From positions 99,685,261 to 99,749,260 of the forward strand of contig NC_133653.1 of assembly GCF_009905375.1 (NCBI RefSeq): a stretch of DNA of 64,000 nt, in the 5' to 3' direction. Source of the DNA: Apium graveolens. Taxonomy: Eukaryota; Streptophyta; Magnoliopsida; Apiales; Apiaceae. Every line of letters begins with the position of its first letter. Position 1 is the first letter of the stretch. A model generated the notes under the pieces. It saw nothing but the letters and a program-made list of their open reading frames with translations, had not been told where the DNA came from and did no database searches. Of the stretch, positions 45,381 through 57,030 are shown in pieces. The position numbers and the translations under genes are program-made.

Positions 45381-47205
45381 CAAATGATTCATTAACAGCT
45401 AAAGTCTCTTAACTTACAGCTCCGGTCAAAACCAACAGGCTGATATCAAGACTCTGGTGGACTCCCATAAGCATCTTCAAATGCAAAATTCAATAGCTTT
45501 GGGAGCCATCATGGGTGCTATAAACATTCCATTTCCTGCACTTCCAGAAGTTGTTGGGCCTGAAATCCTTACACCTCTCATTTTGCATATTAATAAGACT
45601 AAAGGGGGATAGAGGCTAGGTTGCTAAGATCATCTGTCAAAGCTCAAAAAGGAAAATCCAAGGAAATTGAACAGCAAGTTGATGTTAGAATAGAGAGGCT
45701 ACTAAAAGCAGCTGAGGGACCTAGTCTAAGCAGATAATTTGATAAATTGCTAAAGGCTCTCAGAGCTTCTCTAAACAACAACTTCTTCACATACAAAAAG
45801 GCCTTGGACAAGACAGTAAACTTTCTAAGGGTGATCATGGTAACTGTGGATGACATTCAAGAAAAAAGGGGGTGGATAGGTGTATGCATATGTCCCTTAG
45901 TTATCTATTAAGAAGAAGGACATTTGAATTGGACATTCTAATTAATAAGTCAACAGAGTGATTCAATAAGACACTCACTTGCTCAATGAATTGAAGGCTC
46001 AAGTAGCTACTTTTCCAAAAGCATATCTATAACCTAGCAAGGGAGTGTCATACATCTTTCCAACCACCAAACATTGCAAACACTTTCTAATTCCAAAGCA
46101 ATGTGTCATGGAATATAAGAAGCTGATAATGACTCTGGAAACAGACTTGAAAACAAAGCAGTACAAGACTGTTGAAGTGAAGACACGATCAAGATAGTGG
46201 GGAGATATTTGAAAAATATTGAAACCAAGTTGCCCAAAACACAAATCAATATTAAGGATGACTATGATGATGATTAGTAGAAGAAAGATGATCAAAATTT
46301 TCTGGCTCAAATCTAAGTCAATCTACTAAGGCAACTGGCAGCAAAGTAGAAGACAAGAAAAAGGATGATAAGAAGAGGGGATATGAAAGAAGAAGAAAGA
46401 AGAGGGAAGATGGTGAAGGAACCAATAAAAATGTCCTACCAATTTAAATCTCACAAACTCAAACCACTAAGCCTGTAAACTCAAACACTCAACTACCTAT
46501 AACTCCTAAGCCAAAACTTTTGTTCAAATAAACTGTAAACACTCTACTTAAAATACCAATCACCTCTAGCCAAACCACCATAAAAAAATCTCAAACCTAC
46601 TTTCATTTAAGCCACCTATTGAAACTCATTTCAAAACTGTTGGAAGAAAGCCAAAGAAGCTTCACGTTGAAGAGAGGGCTATCTAGAATTGCTTTGATCA
46701 GTCTGATTTTCTACCATTAAATTGGTGCATCACAGATGATGACTACTTTCAACAATTTGCTGAAAAAATAGTCAAATTTTGGGTTGTATCATTGAGAGAA
46801 GTCAGAATTTACTATCAAGATTGCTCATTTACTCTACTTAATAGGGGATTAATGAACACATTTTCAACCACAGAAATTAAGAGGGTGATTAGCTTAATGA
46901 AGGATAAGGACACAAGTACAAAGGCATGGAGGGATGTAATGTGTGTTTGGTTAATAGTAAGAGAAGAAAGAAGAGCAAAAGAAAAAGCTGAAAGAGAGGA
47001 AAGGAAAACGAAATATGCAGAAGAAATAAAAATGTTTAAGCAAAGATCTAATGAACTCAAGGAAAAGGGGTTGAGCAGGATATCTAAGGATGGACATTTT
47101 CTAAACATACAAGCTGGAAGATTCTCTAGTTTGAGAGTAAATTACTTGAACAGTTATTCATTGGATGGTTGGCTCAAGCTTGTGGAAGCTCTAATAGGGA
47201 CATAA
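45381..47205 (+). pseudogene. TE5 downstream ORF, C-terminal part, heavily broken
   Basis: 45381-46790 is mostly interrupted, with islands such as NSIALGAIMGAINIPFPALP near 45490-45550. A last clean piece, 46792-47205, has a charged helical region (EERRAKEKAEREERKTKYAE) and ends SLDGWLKLVEALIGT. If all pieces belong to one original frame it covered about 4.6 kb. Identity of the C-terminal part is not known to me. Confidence 0.6.
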
Positions 47206-47382
47206 ATCATAGAGGAACTTCAAGTTCTTGTAAATCTAAAGGACCTCATTAGAAAAGAATCAGGCTATGACAAGTTTGTGTGATGAATGTACTTATTGAA
47301 CTCATATAATCACTCAGTGTATAAAAGTTGTATTTATTAGTATGTCAATTTATGTGTATATTGTGATAAACAACCTTCTCAC

Positions 47383-47395
47383 AATTGGGGGAGAT
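47383..47395 (+). promoter_or_regulatory. TE5 polypurine tract
   Basis: ATTGGGGGAGAT directly precedes the 3' LTR at 47396. Confidence 0.88.
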
Positions 47396-48678
47396 TATTG
47401 TGCAAGATATGCCTGTACTATAACAAGACTAAGTCATATTGACAACCCTACGATTTAGTTGTATGATAGTCTAAACCTGTATTTTGTATTGTATTACTTG
47501 AGTCTGTAAAAATGTTAAACATCAGACTGGAGTATTTTTCTGTGAACAGTCTCAAGCCTAAGAATAAACTGTGGAAGAAGATCAACAAGATCATGCCTCA
47601 AAGAAAAGGTGAAGAAGCTCGGAGTTGAATAAATCTATTTTAGGAAAAATGTTCTAAGTCAAGATATCTACAAGTCACAGATCAAGTCATATAGAGAAGT
47701 CATTCGAGAAGTCCATAATGACTGAAGAGAAGTCTCAGAGATATCAATAAGTCAAATGAAAATGTGAAGATTGGAGATATCGACAAGTCATTTCTGCATA
47801 TAGAGAACTCAGAGATATTGACAAGTCAAAATGAAGATATGAAGATTGGAGATATCGACAAGTCAATTTCTCATTAGAGATCTCAGAGATATCAACAAGT
47901 CAAAATGCATATAGAGATCTCAGAGATATCTACAAGTCATTTCTACATGGAGATATTTAGAGACCTCGACAAGACAAGTTCATTTATAGAGAACTCAAAG
48001 ACCTCGACAAGTCAAAGGCACTTATAAAGAACTCAGAGATCTCGATAAACCATTATACTTATCGAGATGTTAATTCTCTATAGAACAAACTGGAGATCTT
48101 GATATGAACCTCAATTATAGAATGTAGACAAGCTAAAGATTCAATATTATCAATCAACAAACAATTTATCACTTCGATTGAAAAGTCTACAAAAGCAGCT
48201 TGAAAAGTGCAAGATCAAGGGCCGAGATTTACTGACAAAGGAAGGTCACATTCCTACAAGATTTGCAATGATTCACTAAGACAGAAATGGAAAGCTTTAG
48301 AGATAACTTAAAGTAGGTTTTAGTACATCTTATTGCATGCTGTGTAAATCCATGTTTACTAATCTATAAAGTAAACACTGGTCCTTTATTTTAAAGTGTA
48401 ACAAATAGATCTAGATTTGCTAGTACTCTCTCAAGGAAGAAGCTGAGTTCTTATATTCTAAAGAACCCGAAAATTTGTAGAAAGATATACTTAATTTTAA
48501 TACAAAGTTAAGTGAGTTTTGAAAATATTGTGTTTTTTGTGCATGCTTTATTAATTCTGTTAAACACAATATCTTTACAAATTAGACTGCTTTGTTCACT
48601 ATATCCAAACCGTTTGAAAAAACCTAAAAATCAAGAAAACACATTCACCCCCCACTGTGTTGCACTCAATATCTAACA
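47396..48678 (+). repeat. TE5 3' LTR
   Basis: 1283 bp, partner of 36870-38162. Its first bases read TATTGTGC where the 5' copy has TGTTGTGC. The minisatellite recurs with core starts at 47744, 47780, 47818, 47855, 47892, 47929, 47966, 48004 and 48042, the same 36-38 bp step. Confidence 0.93.
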
Positions 48679-48683
48679 TTATA

Positions 48684-51020
48684 CTATATCTTCTAGTGGT
48701 AATAGGTATTATATACCTAGTTGTGTTGTTGAGAATGGTGTGCCTTACACTAATCAGGTTTTTGAGAGTGTAGATCAAGGTTACCGATTTTATAAGGCTT
48801 ATGCTCGTTCGGGTAGTTTTAGAGTTTGTATAATAACTGAAAAGACAGATGATGCTGGTACTGTTCTGTTGAAATATTATTTTTGTAGTTGTGAAGGGTT
48901 CAATAATCCTAAAGATGATCCAAAAGTTTTGAAGAAGAGGCGTTCTATTACTCGTAGGTGTGGATGTAAAGCAAAGATGGTTTTGAAGTATATGGCTCCA
49001 AATAAATATTTTGTGTACTGTTTTATTGGGCATCAAAATCATCCTTTGACATGCGAAAAAGGTCGTCATTTTTTATGATCTAGTCATAAGATGACTACTA
49101 GTTTGAGGAATATCTGTTATACTGGTGCAAAGGTCAATATTGGTGTTAGTAAGTCATTAACTTTGCATAGGAAATATATGGTGGATATGCTAATGTTGGT
49201 GCTTCGCTGCAAGATTTCCATAACTTCAATAGGTATTTGAAATTTTTTATTGGTGATAAGGATGCGCAGATGATGATTGACAAATTCAAATGTATGTGGG
49301 AGAAATATGAAGGATTCTATTATGCTTATGATGTTGACTTTGAATGCCTTCTAACAAACCCATGTTGGGCTAATTCTAATGATCGTAGGAATTTTAAATT
49401 GTATGGTGATGTAATATCATTGATGCAACATTTGATACAAACATGTATTCAACAACTATTTACTCTAATTTTATACCGAGTTTTATTAAAAGGTCAAAAA
49501 AGGCAGTATATTTTCCTTGTTTTTAATGTTATTTTTGCTTTTTAGTTTTTAACTCTTTTTTACTTCTTATTATTTATTTTTCAGGTATAATTTGATTTAT
49601 ACTCCATTCACTGGAATTGATAAACATGACAGATGTGTAACTTTTGTATCATGTGTTCTTTTACATGAGAGTGTTGCTGATTGCAGTTGGGCTTTTGGTC
49701 ATCTTGTAAAGGCAATGGGATGGAAGATGTGAAGCTATAGTTAAGGTGCACGGGGTCTTACCGTCTAGCCGTTGGTACTCCGCATCTTCACGGAGAATTC
49801 AATTTCACCGGGTCCATGTCAGAGACAGCGGGGCAGTCGTTACACCATTCGTGCAGGTCGCTACTTATGCGACATCCTATTTTGATTATTACTGATCAAT
49901 GTCCTTCTATGAAGGTGTCTGTACGTGATGTATTTTCAGATGTCAACGGTCTTGTTCGTAGTAAGCACCATTTATGCATGTGGCATAATATGGAAAATTC
50001 TCAGTTAAGGTATTAAAGTGCCATTTATAAGTGATTAAGACAGTAATGTTTAGTGATTTATGTGACATTTATTAGTGAATAAAATAAATGTTTTAGTAAA
50101 TTTTCATATTCCCTTGTATTTTTCCATGTATCATTGTTCTTCCTTGTTATTTCATGTTTCTCCATTCTTTTGTTTAGTATCATTTTAGTATTTTAAGTCC
50201 ATTATGTTCCAATAATTTGTTGTTTTATTATTTTTTTTAACTTTTTTTAAAGCTTGGTAATCGATTATGCAAAGAGACAGACTTTATGGAGAAAATGAAA
50301 ACTTATATCTGGCAATCTATTATAGAAACTGAAGAGTTTGAGAGCGGATGGGAAGTAGTTATAAAGAAATTTCATTTAGAAAATAATAAGTGGTTTCAAG
50401 ATATGTATGCTCTAAAGGCTTCATGGATTCCTGCATTTTTTAAAAATGAGCCAATGTTTGGGTTGCTAAGAACTATTTCAAGATATGAGAGTGAAAACTT
50501 CTTTTTAGGGCAGTTTTACAAACTAGGAAATACGCTTATATGAGTTTTGGTTGCATTTTGAGAGTGAAATGGACAAGCAAAGGAATGAGACAGTTAGACT
50601 GGATCATGAGCCAAAGTCAAGTCTTCCTACAACATTGTCAAAGTGGTTTATAGAAGATGATGCAACCATTTTATATACACATACTATCTTTTATAAAATT
50701 CAGGAAGAAATCCTTGCTTCTTGTTTGGAAATTCAAATTAAGCGTATGAGTGAAGAAAATGATGGTGTTAATCATTTTGAAATCAGGGATGTGAGGGTAA
50801 AAGATAAACTTTTTAAGGTTATCTCTCTTACTAGTATGTTCATTTTCACCTTTTATTAGTGATTAATTTTTATTGTTTAGTGATTTGTTGTGTTTGTTTT
50901 AGTGATTGTTAGTTGTATAATTAGTGATTATAATGTCTTCACTATATTTTGTGCAGTTTTCTGTTAGTATGAACCATGCCATGTATTCTTATCGCAAGAA
51001 ACTTGTGACTACTGTTTAGA
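48684..51020 (+). pseudogene. FAR1/MULE-type transposase-like pseudogene
   Basis: The first open piece (48740-49078) is a FAR1 DNA-binding domain: FESVDQGYRFYKAYARSGSF, FCSCEGF, TRRCGCKAKM and HQNHPL supply the Cys and His ligands of the WRKY-GCM1 type zinc cluster. Frameshifts near 49180 and 49424 lead into the MULE core with AQMMIDKFK, FDATFDTN (first Asp), IITDQCPSM (second Asp, about 49885) and KHHLCMWHNMENSQ. Introns are suggested at about 49500-49584 (ending TTTCAG) and 50014-50253. The C-terminal part has WFQDMYALKASWIPAFFKNE, then a frameshift near 50540, then SSLPTTLSKWFIEDD. A 147-bp mitochondrial rRNA piece breaks the core, and TE5 splits the 5' end. It could be a dead autonomous MULE or a decayed FRS-family gene; the neighbouring Ulp1-like frame favours MULE. 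Confidence 0.88.
49728..49874 (-). pseudogene. rrn26: Mitochondrial 26S rRNA gene fragment in the MULE exon
   Basis: On the minus strand 147 bp read as large-subunit rRNA, at the domain IV/V region: ACCTGCACGAATGG, GTGAAATTGAATTC, GTGAAGATGCGGAGTACC, GACGGTAAGACCCCGTG and ACTATAGCTTCAC. The words GCGGAGTACCAACGGCTAG and GCCCCGCTGTCTC fit the plant mitochondrial gene rather than the plastid 23S gene as I know them. It lies between the codons for HLVKAMG and HPILIITDQ of the transposase core, with no obvious target duplication. This looks like filler DNA captured during break repair. Confidence 0.85.
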
Positions 51021-51519
51021 TAACTTAAATTTTTGCTTATATAGATTGTTGAACTTTTATGGGACAAGTTTATATTTTTTGATTGTTACAAAAGCACGTG
51101 TATATGTTTGTGACGTTCAGTATGATATGATATGCTTTTAACATTATATTTAGAGAAGTTTGTCTTATATTTCATGTTTGTAAGTTTCACTTGTATCATT
51201 TTTTAGCATTATATTTAGAGGAATGTTGGATGCTAAACAAAATTTATATCTAATAAAGATAAATTTTAAACTATCACATTATATCAATATTTCATCGGAA
51301 CAGTATCTAGCAACTAAAACAAGCATAACATATAAATTTTATATACTATAACAATAAATGTTGCGAAATATTCATAATATTTCAAATTTCAATCATATCA
51401 TCATCCACCAGTTTTTGAAACTGAAAGTACTAAAACATCAATAGTTCTGCTACTTAAACGTTAATGCCATACAGAGATTTCAACAAATTTAAATGTACAG
51501 TTTCAAAATATAGAACATA
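51021..51519. other. Spacer between the convergent FAR1-like and Ulp1-like frames
   Basis: AT-rich, probably the 3' ends of both genes. I see no further coding signal, LTR or repeat here. Confidence 0.5.
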
Positions 51520-53225
51520 ATAGAACTAGTCTTGTACATCTTTTTTCTTTGCAACTTCATCAAATGTACTTGTCAATTTTTTTGCTAATGTCACATTTTT
51601 CGTTTTTGCAAACTGTTCATCTTTGTCTCCTGGATTATTGCTCATTCTTTGTTCCTGAGACTGTTGAGAGGATTCAATCACCAAGTTTATTATCTTATTT
51701 GAGGCAACTTTAATATAAAGTTCCTTCCCCCCTCATGATTTCCTACTTTGTAGAATTGAGCTGTGATGATAGTATAACGCTGTTATATTTGATTCGAAGT
51801 CTGTTGAGCTGATTTTTCTGCCCATTCTGCAATTAAAAAAATTATAAGATTTTAGTATTTAGTTGTGATATTTTTTATAATATTTTATGTGTTTATAGTG
51901 AATATTTTGAAGTTTTTTTATACTTGTTCTTCTCTCAATCATGTTTGCCAGTTCTTTGAGTCTCCTTTATAAGTCTCCATGTGCCTGATTAGGAATATGC
52001 CACTATCAATTGAATTATTTGATGTCTGCCATGAAATTTTCAAATAATTTGGCTTCAAAATTTTTATCATATTCACCAACATGACATATCCCTTTACTTT
52101 CAAGTACTTGACAAAGTGTGAATGCTGAAAAAAATTGAAACAATTAAGTTATATGAATTGACTCAAGAAATTTATTATCTTAAAGTGTTTATATTTTTAT
52201 ACCAGAGTTTTTGGTTTTTTTCCATATCAGATATTTGGTTCATCCTTCCTTCTTATATTGTCAATTATCTCCCATGCTGGATTCTTGATGTTGTAGCAAA
52301 TCAAATAGAAATGCTCATAGGCAATAATTGGGGAAAACACCTGCAATAAATTTGGTATCAGATACGTAAATATGGAAACAATATGGTATCAAATATAAAT
52401 GCTCATACTATAAATTTAAATTTTGCCATGTCCATACTACTAAGCCTTGTTCTCTTGAATTTTTCAAGCATCCGATCCATATTCTCAGCAAATGTTGGAT
52501 ATGTTGCAATAACACTCCTGTCGGTATCCAAGCTTGGATGCTGTGAAATATATATTTTTTGAAATTAGAATTGGACATTGATAGATTAGTGGATAATTTT
52601 ACCAATATTAGTAAAGAAATTGATTACCACACAGTCAATAGTACAGAATACATGCAACAGAGATTCCTCTACATTGTACTTTTCATTATCATTGAGGATA
52701 GTTTTATATGTGTCGATGACTGCACTTGCTAAATTATTATTGATTTTCAGAGTTTGCATATCTTCCCTTATGCAAAAGAAATCATCCATGCTAAACATTA
52801 TCTCCCTGCCAATAATAATTGGTTATTGTACGTCCAGAATTATATACCGTAATGTACAATTAAATACAATAAATATGTAGTACTTACATTAAATCTTTTT
52901 TTGTAGTGTAAATCTCCATAATCCCACCTCCTGAATTATAAAATTGGATTCAATGTATACCATTCTGTCAATGTATGGTGATTTGCCAAATCTACCCAAC
53001 TTTTGAAGACGTGTACTCTTCTATCTGATTTTTGGCTTAGGAATAATACAATCAGTATTATCCTCCCCATACATATCTTCATCAATTCCAAGAGAAAAAG
53101 ATGTAATTTATATCATCGTCTTCATCTGGACCAAAGTTGGTTAGATTTTCTTGTGTTGCTCTCACATATTCAATAAGATCAACATCTCCCAATTTGATAC
53201 AAGATATATTTATATATATTCTAAG
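51520..53225 (-). pseudogene. Ulp1-like C48 cysteine protease pseudogene
   Basis: Minus-strand exons read, in order: an acidic stretch (DVDLIEYVRATQENLTNFG, about 53100-53200), RLQKLGRFGKSPYIDR (about 52985-53025), SMDDFFCIREDMQTLKINNN with SAVIDTYKTILNDNEKY (52690-52800), then HPSLDTDRSVIATYPTFAEN (about 52480-52540), FSPIIAYEHFYLICYNIKNP with AWEIIDNI (about 52250-52345) and NSIDSGIFLIRHMETY (about 51965-52015). The His of EHFYLI and the Asp of IIDN match the C48 triad; the expected Cys is Ser (AGT, 52002-52004). Introns with GT/AG ends are visible, for example the one ending TTTTTTTCAG next to 52125. Several stops are present. Such genes ride in plant MULEs (Kaonashi, CUMULE), which fits the convergent FAR1-like frame. 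Confidence 0.78.
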
Positions 53226-53229
53226 GGAT

Positions 53230-54434
53230 TGTATCCGCATATTTATATGATTATATATTTATTTGGGTATTTATTAATATTATTTTAGTGTTTAATGACA
53301 GGAAATAATAATTCTCAAAGTTGGAAGGGATTTGGCCTATTTGGGCTAAAATCATATGGAAATTCGAATTTGTTGGAGGGCTTGCGCAGCAATCGGTGTT
53401 TGGGCCTTAACTCGAGTTCTGGACATCAGATTTGGGCCATCTAGTAGTTCACACGAAGCTAAAAGAATTATATTCAATTTGGAGGTGGTTTCATATTATA
53501 TTTTGGGTTGAACCAGATCGGACACAGGCCTCAAAATCAGCCTACGAATTTCATAATATTATCCAACTTCAATGCGGATTGTATTTTGTTTAGAAAACAA
53601 TTAAAAACATTTTTCTATTAGGTTATATTTTTTTTATTTAGAATTAGAGAGCGTGGATGGTATTGAGAGAGAAGCTTAGAGAGAACTTGAGTAAGGATTG
53701 AAGGGATTCACTCTAAGTTTGAGGGATTTCATAAAGTTATATCTTTTTTAACTCTATACTCTTGTAATCATGATTTCAGTTATAAATATATGTTTGTTTT
53801 CTTCATATATTATAAGTAACTAATTCCATAATCTGAGAATTGGGTAGTATTCATTGGTTAAATATGATTGTGTGATTGTACTGTGATTTCTCTATCTTGC
53901 TAATCTGTTGTTGAGTGCTTAACACAATTGAGGGAGTTGCGAGCCCTTTATTGTATCTTTAGGAATTGTAAAGAATCGGGAGAGGATTTATAATTTTAGT
54001 TTATGATGCAATAAACATGATTCAAATATTTAATTGGGAGATTAATATGCGAATTATGAAACAGAAATTCCTTAGGATTTAACATTTTACAATTGTATGT
54101 TGATTGATCATGGGAGTGATTTCAATGTGTAGTTGTAGGCTTTATATTGTTTCTTGGGAGAGAACAATATAAACTTTAGTGGGATGTTTTTAGAAAAGGC
54201 GCGAGACTTGAATATCACATATTAACACATTCATTAATACCAATAAAGAACCCTTATTCCTGGATTGCTTTCCATCATTGTTAAATCATTAATTTTAATT
54301 TATCATTAGTTTAAATTAGTTTAAAAGCACAAACCCAATTATTCTTCTCACTTCTAAATGGTAAAAGAATTACAACCTGAACTAGTATTAAATTCAGTCA
54401 TTCCCTACGAACGATACTCTTAAAATGCACAACA
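53230..54434 (+). repeat. TE6 probable 5' LTR
   Basis: About 1.2 kb, from TGTATCCGCATATTT to TTAAAATGCACAACA, immediately before the primer-binding site. Non-coding and AT-rich. No second copy lies in the window, so the borders are provisional. Confidence 0.6.
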
Positions 54435-54440
54435 ACAAAT

Positions 54441-54458
54441 TGGCACCGATGTCGGGGA
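54441..54458 (+). promoter_or_regulatory. TE6 primer-binding site (tRNA-Asp type, degenerate)
   Basis: TGGCACCGATGTCGGGGA, close to the TGGCGCCGTTGCCGGGGA site known from Athila elements. Confidence 0.8.
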
Positions 54459-54574
54459 AGACATCAATATTAAGTTTAAGTTAATTATTCCTTATTGTTT
54501 ATATTTAATCATATTTGTTTCCAAGATCCATCTTAATGTGTTTTCTTTTCAGGTGCTATAACTCTTATATACGA

Positions 54575-55720
54575 CGTTCTACAAATGCGGGAAATTTAGA
54601 GTTTGACCCAGAAATCGAACGCACTTTTCGAGCTTTAAGGAAAAAGGTTAAGCAAAGAAAAGAAAGAGAGAAGATGGATGACCGTCAAATAGTGAATAAC
54701 ATCAATGAAGAAACTTCTATTTGGGCTCATGAGACTCCTAATCTTGCAAACTGCATTTACAAGACTCCGGCGATTAATTCAGCTCATTTCACTATTAATC
54801 CGAGTTTAATTCAAATGGTGAGCAACTCTGCTTTTGAAGGAGATATTGAGCGAGAGAATCCACGCCGTCATCTAGAGCATTTTGTGCAGATGTGTGGTTC
54901 ATTCAAAATCACTGGAGTGACTGCTGACCAAATTCGTCTTCACATGTTCCCTTATTCTATAAAGGAAAGAGCTTTGGAATGTTTTCAACAACTTCCAGGT
55001 AATATAGTGGCTACTTGGGAAAGTCTCTCAACCAAGATTTTTTCAAAATACTATCCTCTGGACAAGACTCAACAAATGAGGGAAATCATCATAAGTTTCA
55101 AGACGAAGTCAGGTGAAGGCTTATATCAGGCATGGGAGAGATACAATTCATTGTTAAGAAAATGTTTGCATCATGGATATTTAGAATAGATGCTTTTGAG
55201 TACTTTTTATGGGTCCTTGAATAAAGAAGTTCGTTTGAGTTTAGATGTGGCAGCTGGAGGAGATTTTAAGAAATCATCAATAACCAAGGCAAAAGCACTT
55301 CTCGAGCAACTGGACGCAAATAACTATGAATGGGCACCTAGTGTTGCAAACTCGATTAAATCAGCACAAGATACTGAGATGATGAACTTGCTCACTCTTA
55401 AATTGGATGCCTTGACTCAAGATGTACGTGGAAAAAGGGCCAATGTTAATGCTATCTCTGCTCCAATGTGAGAGTATAATGATTATGGTGTTGATCAATA
55501 TTCATATGTTCAATTTCCCGAGGAAGCATCTTTTATTCAAAGAAGACAATCTTGGCCTGTGCAAAATAGTTCTTATTACAATCCAGATCAAAGGCCGAAC
55601 AATAATCTCTCTTACAGCAACAACCATACTCAAAATCTGACATATGTAGTTCCAAGATAGAATCCACCTCCAGGTTTTCAGCAGCAACAACAATATCAAC
55701 TTTCGCTTACGGAAAAGAAA
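54575..55720 (+). pseudogene. TE6 gag
   Basis: The frame to 55189 carries an N-terminal arm (NLEFDPEIERTFRALRKKV) and the gypsy gag domain (ENPRRHLEHFVQMCGSFKIT, ALECFQQLPGNIVATWESL, QAWERYNSLLRKCLHHGY). A TAG at 55187-55189 is in frame with the next piece (55190-55471: LLSTFYGSLNKEVRLSLDVA). After another stop the Asn/Gln-rich end (YNPDQRPNNNLSYSNN, PPPGFQQQQQYQLS) is readable to about 55720. The open frame begins at 54515, but sequence typical of gag starts near 54575. Athila-type by content and by the primer-binding site. Confidence 0.9.
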
Positions 55721-55789
55721 GAACCTGCTGATTGGGAAGTTGCATCTAAAAAATGATACAAGGAACTACTGGGGCCTTCACCAATATAG

Positions 55790-57030
55790 AGACTAAATTT
55801 GAAAAGGTTGAGCCAAGGCTTGATAAGTTGGCGTCATCTTAAAAGATGTTGGAATCACAAATTGGCCAAATTGCAAATAAGGTCGGTGTTCGTGAATAAG
55901 GAGCACTTCCTAGTCAACCCGATGTGAATGTCAAAGAGCAGTACAAGGCTATCACTTTGAGGAATGGAAGAGAACTACTAGAAATTGTGACTCTAGCACT
56001 TAAAGATGATATTCTTCCTCCTAAGAAGAGAAAAACACATCAATTTAATATGGAGATTTCTGAAAGTGTTGATGACGAACCAGAAAGGGAGAAGCCCACA
56101 CAAGAAGTTCCAATGAAACCATACATCCCTGCAATTCCTTTTCCACAAAGGTTGAAAAGTTGCAAGTTAGAGAATCAATATGAAAAGTTTTTGAATATGC
56201 TTCTTGAGATTCATATTAGCATTCTGTTCGCTGATGTATTGGCTCAAATGCCCCTTTATGCAAAATTTATGAATGAGGTATTGTCCAATATGAAGAAGTT
56301 TGAGGAGGTAAAAACAATCACTCTTAATGAAAAATGTAGTTATGTCATTCAATGCACAATTCCTTCTAAACTAAAGGATACTGAGAGTTTTTCTTTGCCA
56401 TGCACCATTGGTGATATCGGAATTAAAAAAGCCTTGCGTGATCTTGGAGCTAGTGTAAGTTTAATGCCACTTTCTATTTACAAAAGACTTGGCTTGGGAG
56501 AGTTAAAGAAGACAAGAATTTTACTGCAGCTTGTGAATAGATCAATGAAATATCCACTAGGTGTACTTGAAGATGTTTTAGTAAAGGTGGATAGATTTTT
56601 TATTCTGTGTGATTTTGTTATGTTGGAGATGAATGAGGATGCTGATATTCCAATTATTTTGGGAAGATCATTCTTGGCAACCGCGGGAACCAATATTGAT
56701 GTGAAAGCTGGTAAGCTTATATTGAACGTTGGAGAAAAAAGGTTGACTTTGATCTTAATCAAGCTGTGAAAGGGTTGTCAGTCAAAACTGGGTGCTATCT
56801 AGTGGATGTTAGGGAAGAACTTGTAAACGAAGTCAATAATCATACTCGTGGAGTGGAAACTAAAATTGATGCACATTATTCTCTGGCTTGTGAGTTTCAA
56901 GTTGTGAATAACGTGGATATTACAGTTGGACCATTAGAGATGGTTTCGAGATATCCACCATAAAATTAAAAGAATCACAAGCGTCGAGCTAATGACGTTA
57001 AACAAGCGCTTCTCGGAGACAACCCATGCT
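55790..57030 (+). pseudogene. TE6 protease region and junction to the 3' region
   Basis: ATG 55924 opens 281 codons: QYKAITLRNGREL (the usual link before protease), PPKKRKTHQF, KPYIPAIPFPQRLK, then the aspartic protease with ALRDLGASVSLMPLSIYKRL (DLGAS active site, about 56435) and IPIILGRSFLATAGTNIDVK. A frameshift near 56760 leads to 56766-56963 and then RANDVKQALLGDNP (about 56985-57027), a segment that in Athila elements lies after pol. So the element passes from protease straight to its 3' part. Confidence 0.85.

Larger units (their letters stand above)
36870..48678 (+). mobile_element. TE5: SIRE-type Ty1/copia element with env-like downstream region
   Basis: An 11.8-kb element with LTRs of 1293 and 1283 bp and a TTATA target duplication (36865-36869 and 48679-48683). 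A primer-binding site at 38165-38176 and a polypurine tract at 47383-47395 set the plus orientation. Order: gag, RT, RNase H, a long spacer, then a large downstream region typical of SIRE-like copia. Protease and integrase are absent. Many stops and frameshifts make it a dead copy. It splits the reading frame upstream of the FAR1 domain. Confidence 0.93.

Noticed and set aside
48599..49069. Minus-strand 156-codon ORF
   Set aside because: It is antisense to the FAR1 DNA-binding domain, whose motifs are clear on the plus strand.
49728..49874. Plastid 23S rRNA as source of the rRNA fragment
   Set aside because: Variable words (GGAGTACCAACGG, CCCCGCTGTCTC) fit plant mitochondrial 26S rather than plastid 23S as I remember them. 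A database alignment would settle it.
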